DNA from: Pseudopithomyces maydicus
Taxonomy: Eukaryota; Ascomycota; Dothideomycetes; Pleosporales; Didymosphaeriaceae
Direction: 5' to 3'
NCBI GenBank assembly: GCA_026873275.1
Contig: JANTUC010000002.1
Span: 2,666,001-2,730,000 of the forward strand
DNA: 64,000 bases
Shown: in pieces, positions 58,938 to 64,000 of the stretch
Position numbering within the stretch: position 1 is the stretch's first letter
How the letters are laid out: every line of letters begins with the position of its first letter
Translations under genes and position numbers: made by a program
Notes under the pieces: generated by a model
The model's input: only the letters and a program-made list of their open reading frames with translations
Databases searched by the model: none
What the model was told of the DNA's origin: nothing

Positions 58938-61900
58938 ATGGCGTACCGAACGTTCTTCCTCACTGTCGCGAATCTGCTCATCCCTGTTGCCATAATAATC
59001 TTTGCGACAGGCTTCTTCCCGTACAAGCCATTTATGCCAGGCCTTGCACAATATGAAGAGTTAGGATGGGAAGAGGCGATGGGATGGAAGGAAGGAAGCG
59101 TGTCTAAACCACCCTTTGACAAGCTGGTCTTCATGGTGGTGGATGCGCTGCGGAGCGACTTTGTTTACAGCAAAGAGAGCGGCATGGCCTTTGTACAAAG
59201 GTATGACTTACCATTATCCTCAATGCAGGAACAACCGTGTAAACTGGGCGAAATTGACATATACACAGTTTGATCCGCGAGGGCACCGCACTACCCTTCA
59301 CAGCGCACGCCGCCTCGCCGACCATCACTATGCCTAAAGTAAAAGCCATCACAACTGGCTCTATCCCCTCGTTTCTAGACGTCATTCTCAATTTTGCCGA
59401 ATCCGATACAACATCTACACTAGCGACCCAGGACACCTGGCTCGCGCAGCTCAAGGCAAAAGAAGGCGGGAGACTGGTCATGTATGGCGACGATACGTGG
59501 TTAAAGCTCTTTCCTGACTTTTTCGAGCGTGCAGATGGGACAAGCAGTTTCTTTGTTTCGGTTAGTAGATATCCAGAACTTGTAGGCAGGGCAATAAAAG
59601 TTGATTCGTATGCAAATGTAGGACTTTACCGAGGTGGATAATAACGTGACGAGACACATTCCCGAGGAGCTGTTGAACAATGACTGGAACGCTATGATAA
59701 TGCATTATCTCGGCTTGGATCATATTGGGCACAAGGCGGGTCCCAAAAGGTAGGTTTAATGTTTCGTCGCGAACAGGCAAAACTAAAATGATATAGTCCT
59801 AATATGATACCGAAGCAGAAGGAGATGGATGGTATCGTGAAAGACATATACTCTGCCATTGAGAATGAAGATCACCTTTCGAACACATTGTTTGTCCTAT
59901 GCGGAGATCACGGCATGAACGAGGGCGGGAACCACGGTGGGAGTGCAGCTGGAGAGACCTCCCCAGCCCTGGTGTTCATGTCTCCCAAGCTCAAAGATAT
60001 CACCCAACCTGCAAAAAGGATCAGTCCCACTACGCCAAAGGAACATGGTGGAGAGTTTGAGTACTACAGAATGGTAGAACAAAGCGATATCGCGCCGACT
60101 CTAGCAGGCTTGTTAGGCTTTCCCGTCCCGAGGAACAATTTGGGGGTATTCATAAAAGAGTTTCTAGAATTTTGGCCGAACAGTAAGTAATGCTTCATGA
60201 TTATTAAACTTGATCTGACAACATAGGCGCGGATCGCATTCGCCTTTTGCTTAGAAATGCGAGGCAAATGAAGAGAATTGTAGAAGCAACGTATCCAAGT
60301 TCGAACTTCGAGGATGAGCCTCGTGCAATAGCAAAGAAATGCGAACCACCACTGGTACGTCTGAAAAGGTCACAGGATATGCCTAGACTAACTCCTACAG
60401 AGTGACGGACAAGCACTGGTGTGCAAATGGTTAGGTGTTGTAGACATACTGTCGACATCGAGCAGACATGTGAAACCGGAATGGAGGATAGATCAGCTCT
60501 ACTGGGTATTTCTGGATCTCTTTACCAAAATTCTGCTTGCTAACGGTACTAGTTTATGAACGCAGCCCAAGAGAAAATGTCCAGCACAGCATCCAACTAC
60601 GACGTTCCACGCCTGATCACTGGCAGCGCCCTTGCTTTTCTTTCTGTAGCGCTGGCATTTTTTACGGTCCCGTCCCTCCAAAGCATCACCCCCGCTGGGC
60701 TGTCCTACACACTTATCCTCATACTCTACAGTGTCCTCATGTTTGCTTCGTCCTACGTCGAAGAAGAACACAATTTTTGGTACTGGGCCACTTCTGGCTG
60801 GTTTTTCTACCTGTTCATATCGGAATCGCGTAAAGAGTGGCAGTCCAAGTTCATCTTTCATCCTGCCATCATGCTCCTTGTCGTCCATCGTATTGTCCGC
60901 AGGTGGAACCAGACAGGACAAAAGTATGCTGGAGCGGATGACATCGTACACAGCGGGATCTTCCACGGGACGAACTCTTTCATTTTATGGGCCTTGGTCG
61001 GTGCCACATATATGGATATAGCGGCGCGGATGTCTAAACATATTGCACGCTCAATCACTGTGTTCGACAAAGGAAGTAGCAGCGAAGACTCCGAAGCGGT
61101 TGACGCGAATCGTTTCATGGGACTGGTGGCTGTGTTGCCGTTGTGCGCTACGGCTTTCGTCTTCAAGCTTGCGTTCACCGCGAGAGATGCGCCTGAACTT
61201 ACGTACGGGATTAACCAGGGGCTTATACTGTGGGTAGAGGATCTGAGCCTGGTAGATGTAGTGAGGATGGTATTCATGGGAACCGCGTTGAGCGCGCTGT
61301 GGATCACAATTTCTGAGTGGAAAAGGAGACGTGGGAGATCTGGAGAAGGCAGTGGTGGTAAGTAATGTGTGCATGCTTTGTTCGTGACGTGCCTGCTGAC
61401 AGTCTTCCAGATCTTGCAGTAGCTCTTTTCGACCTCTTCTCCCTCTTTCTTGTCACGCAGACAAAAGCCCACAACATACCACTGTTTCTGCTCTTCCGCT
61501 TCCAGTTTTTCTTCTTATGTAAGTGACCATAATTCGTTCTCTTGAACGCACCTCTGAACAAGTCCAGCGCTCCTCGATCTCTCTCCGACGGCAATAACAA
61601 CCACTACCCTCCTTTTGACCCAAACCTCCTTCTTTGCTCTGGGCAACTCCAACGCTATATCCTCTATCGACCTTTCCAATGCCTACAATGGCGTCTCAGG
61701 ATACAATGTCCTTGCCGTCGGCCTCTTGCTTTTCCTCTCAAACTGGGCTGGTCCACTCTATTTTACTGCCGCTTCCTCACTACTCCTCTCCTCCCTTACC
61801 CGTCCACGCCGCAACATTGCTCTCAACGAGGTCGATTCTCGCGACTGGGTACAGAAAGAAAGAGAACACCTAGAGAGGATGGCGATGACCGAGGAGGAGG

Positions 61901-62136
61901 GAAAGAAGAGACGGGAGGGCGGAGAGGCTTGGATGAGACATGTTGCCCTGTGCACGATGTGGACTGCAGTAGCAAGTGGAAGTGTGATGGTGGCTTGTAC
62001 ACTGCTACGGACGCATTTGTTCATCTGGACTGTGTTCAGCCCAAAGTATCTGTTTGCTATGGCGTGGGGCGTTGCATATCATTTTGGAGGAACTTTGGGC
62101 TTGGGGAGCTTGATTTGGCGGGCAGGGAAATGGTGA
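58938..62136 (+). CDS. LAS21: GPI ethanolamine phosphate transferase 2 (Las21/Gpi7, PIG-G)
   Basis: ER multi-pass enzyme of about 927 residues that adds ethanolamine phosphate to the second mannose of the GPI anchor. Nine exons join in frame: 58938-59200, 59269-59560, 59622-59749, 59797-60182, 60227-60354, 60401-60505, 60553-61357, 61411-61518 and 61568-62136. After an N-terminal anchor helix comes the alkaline-phosphatase-like luminal domain. Its metal/nucleophile motifs are MVVDALRSDFVY with following LIREGTALPFTAHAASPT, PTITMPKVKAITTGSIPSFL with the nucleophilic Thr, HYLGLDHIGHKAGP, and CGDHGMNEGGNHGG. The second half is a run of hydrophobic helices, for example NAAQEKMSSTASNYDVPRL then ten or so membrane spans. 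Introns are 44-69 nt. It lies 12 kb from SMP3, another GPI-anchor gene. Confidence 0.95.
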
Positions 62137-62926
62137 GGTGTGTACATGTTGGTCGGGGCGGTAGAGTCGATGTTGACGACGGTAGTGTACCTGAGTAGAC
62201 GGCGCTTGTCAAAGCGCCCTGTAAATGGCACCGGCAGCCTCCGAGCACGCCGTTGAAGGCTGTTCCCCAGATACGCAATGGGAGAGCATTCTGTCGAAAA
62301 AGTGGGCCTTTGTGGAGCGATGTCAGGCCTTTGGCATATGCAAGCTAACGATGGCGGACCCCTAAATCGAAAATTCCGACGGAGAGCCGGCGTTCGACAA
62401 GAGCACCTAAGGAAGGAAACTCTATTCCCCTTAATTTTATCAGGCCAAGTTGTGGACAGTGCATGCGCGACATAGTGGATCTGAAGTTGGAGAGGCTGGA
62501 AAGCACGTGTTAAAAGGCGGTGTGTGCTGTCTTTCGCGAAGCGCCTAGCTGCGAATCTTTGAACTGCACCTTCAAATCTGCGTTATCCAGAGCCGCGTCG
62601 ACATCGCGCATCCCAGTACCGCGTGTCACCTCAGGAAAACCATTGTGCGGGCCGATGTTTTTCAGACCTCCCCGCCGGTATTCGATATCGTTCATCCGGA
62701 AGCGCATCACACTGGACCAGGACCTCGCGCATCGGTTGAAACCCTGACCTTATCTGGTATCTGGAACACGTGCGCGCATACTCAGACCTCTTGTCGCGAC
62801 TTATAACCAGACCTGCGAATTTTTCCGGACGTTGCCCTGATCCAACCGCTCAACGACCCCGCTCGGCGCGTAAATCTGGATTTTGGTCGCGAAATTTGCG
62901 CCATCTCGACCACTTCTGCAAGAGCT
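62137..62926. other. Intergenic between LAS21 and the terminal gene
   Basis: 790 bp with the LAS21 3' flank and the promoter of the next gene. Only short frames occur and nothing else was recognised. Confidence 0.5.
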
Positions 62927-64000
62927 ATGGACCGAGAATACAGCCATGCCCTCTCCGAGATTATTCGTCAAAGTGAGACGTTCCGCGCTGCTTTGGCCTC
63001 CAGTGTGCGCGACTTGGACACGCAATGTAGCTCGTTAGGCGGAAGCGCAGAAGATAGGGCGGAAGTGGTATGTATGGACCGGGACATTGCAATATATGCG
63101 TTAACGAAAGTTTAGCTTCCTAGTAAACAGCTTCGCGACGAAGCTGATGAAGTGATGCTGCCAATTTTCCTGAAGGAATTCCCGGAATACTCTGCAGAAT
63201 TTGAAGAACGGATACTGCAGATACAGAGGCAAAAGAAAGAAAGCGAAGAGAGCAACACATCAAATGCTCCTAGTATTCCAGAACCAGTCATCGATGAGCC
63301 AGTAAAAGCAGACGCCAAAGCTGAATTCCTCGAAGACTCAGAAATAATCGTCGAGGAGCCAGCTGTCGAGCAAGATGTCCCCAACTCCCTGGAAGATTCG
63401 GAAATAGTCATCGACGAACCGATTAACGAAAAGGATGTCTTGGTTTGCGAAAAAGACCTCTCGGACTCTTCAGAAAGCTCAGAAATAGTTATCGACGAGC
63501 CAGTTGTCGAAAATCATGACCATCTCCCAGAAAACAACTCAGAGACAATCATTGAGGACCCAATTCGCGAAAATGATGAACTGCACCCAGAGGATAACTC
63601 GGAAATAATTATTGAAGACCCTATTCGCGAAAGTAATATTATCAGCTCACCTACTCCTATGGAACCGACTCTTGATGAGACGGTACCCGAAGACTACTTT
63701 CTGAGCTCCCCCACCATTCCGGAATCCGTGATCAATGAGGCAGCACGTACTCCGTTCCGACCCATCGACTTTATGCAAACACCTTCTTCTGCCGAGGGCC
63801 ATGCATACAGTCAAATGCATACCGGCTCTCCACGAGCAGGAACTCCACGATCCAGAATCCCACGGCCAAGCCTCTCACGACTCAGCATTTCGAGCATCTC
63901 CAGCATTTCACGACCCAGGACCCCGCAGCCCATCATCACTTCACACCCCAACACCGAACACTCTAGCATACCACGGCCTAACACATCACGCGCCAATACC
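62927..64000 (+). CDS. Acidic repeat protein with SxIP motifs, unknown function (3' end outside window)
   Basis: Not recognised as a known family. Exons 62927-63067 and 63116-64000 join in frame (gene open at the window edge; 342 visible residues). The N-terminus (MDREYSHALSEIIRQSETF) is short and helical-looking. After LPIFLKEFPEYSAEFEERIL comes a Glu/Asp/Ser-rich region. There, an imperfect unit of about 20-27 residues recurs with the core S-E-[IT]-[IV]-[IV]-[DE]-[DE]-P: DSEIIVEEP, DSEIVIDEP, SSEIVIDEP, NSETIIEDP and NSEIIIEDP. The visible end is basic Ser/Pro/Arg-rich with TPRSRIPRPS and SSIPRPNTS, both S-x-I-P motifs in a basic setting, as in EB1-binding microtubule plus-end proteins. A microtubule role is inference. 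Confidence 0.75.

Noticed and set aside
1..64000. tRNA, rRNA and CRISPR arrays
   Set aside because: No convincing A-box/B-box pair with cloverleaf, no rRNA sequence, and no regularly spaced repeat-spacer array was seen on either strand by eye.

Overview
The window is nuclear DNA from a filamentous ascomycete. The signs are short GT-AG introns (mostly 45-70 nt) with CTAAC/CTGAC-like branch sites, and typical fungal genes such as a PH-CRIB PAK kinase, an SCF Skp1, a Gpi7/Las21 homologue and a LaeA-like methyltransferase. A secreted protein resembling the polyglycine hydrolases known from Epicoccum and Fusarium hints at a plant-associated Dothideomycete, probably Pleosporales. That placement is inference from protein resemblance only.

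Layout. 1-5.6 kb: a Pif1-like helicase (cut by the left edge), an MFS permease and a 2OG-Fe(II) oxygenase; the last two are divergent. 6.3-21.5 kb: a Cla4-type PAK kinase, a CPA2 cation/proton exchanger, alpha-actinin and a CRIB-domain protein, so two Cdc42/Rac effectors and an actin cross-linker lie close together. A 4.3-kb gene-poor stretch lies inside this block, and an 8.7-kb stretch without a supportable gene follows (21.5-30.3 kb). The latter holds short tandem repeats and a 30-bp perfect inverted repeat. 30.3-36.3 kb: RPF1 (ribosome assembly) and GRS1 (glycyl-tRNA synthetase) fire from a shared promoter, followed by a LaeA-like methyltransferase. 39.2-44.8 kb: the deadenylase POP2/CAF1, the complex I subunit NDUFB3/B12, and the secreted beta-lactamase-fold hydrolase. 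45.3-62.1 kb: SMP3 (GPI mannosyltransferase), SKP1, PDX1 (vitamin B6 synthesis), Xaa-Pro aminopeptidase P, an importin-13-like karyopherin, a FUN14-family mitochondrial membrane protein and LAS21 (GPI ethanolamine-phosphate transferase). The right edge cuts a repeat-rich acidic protein with SxIP motifs.

Most genes are intact and splice cleanly by hand. Four conserved genes (cla4, the CRIB gene, GRS1, SMP3) each need exactly one extra base at or beside a mononucleotide run to stay in frame. The errors all have the same sign, which points to homopolymer under-calling in this assembly rather than to real gene loss. GRS1 and the aminopeptidase both carry in-frame upstream ATGs that add a mitochondrial-type presequence, suggesting dual cytosolic/mitochondrial products from single genes. 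No tRNA, rRNA, CRISPR array or intact transposon was recognised.
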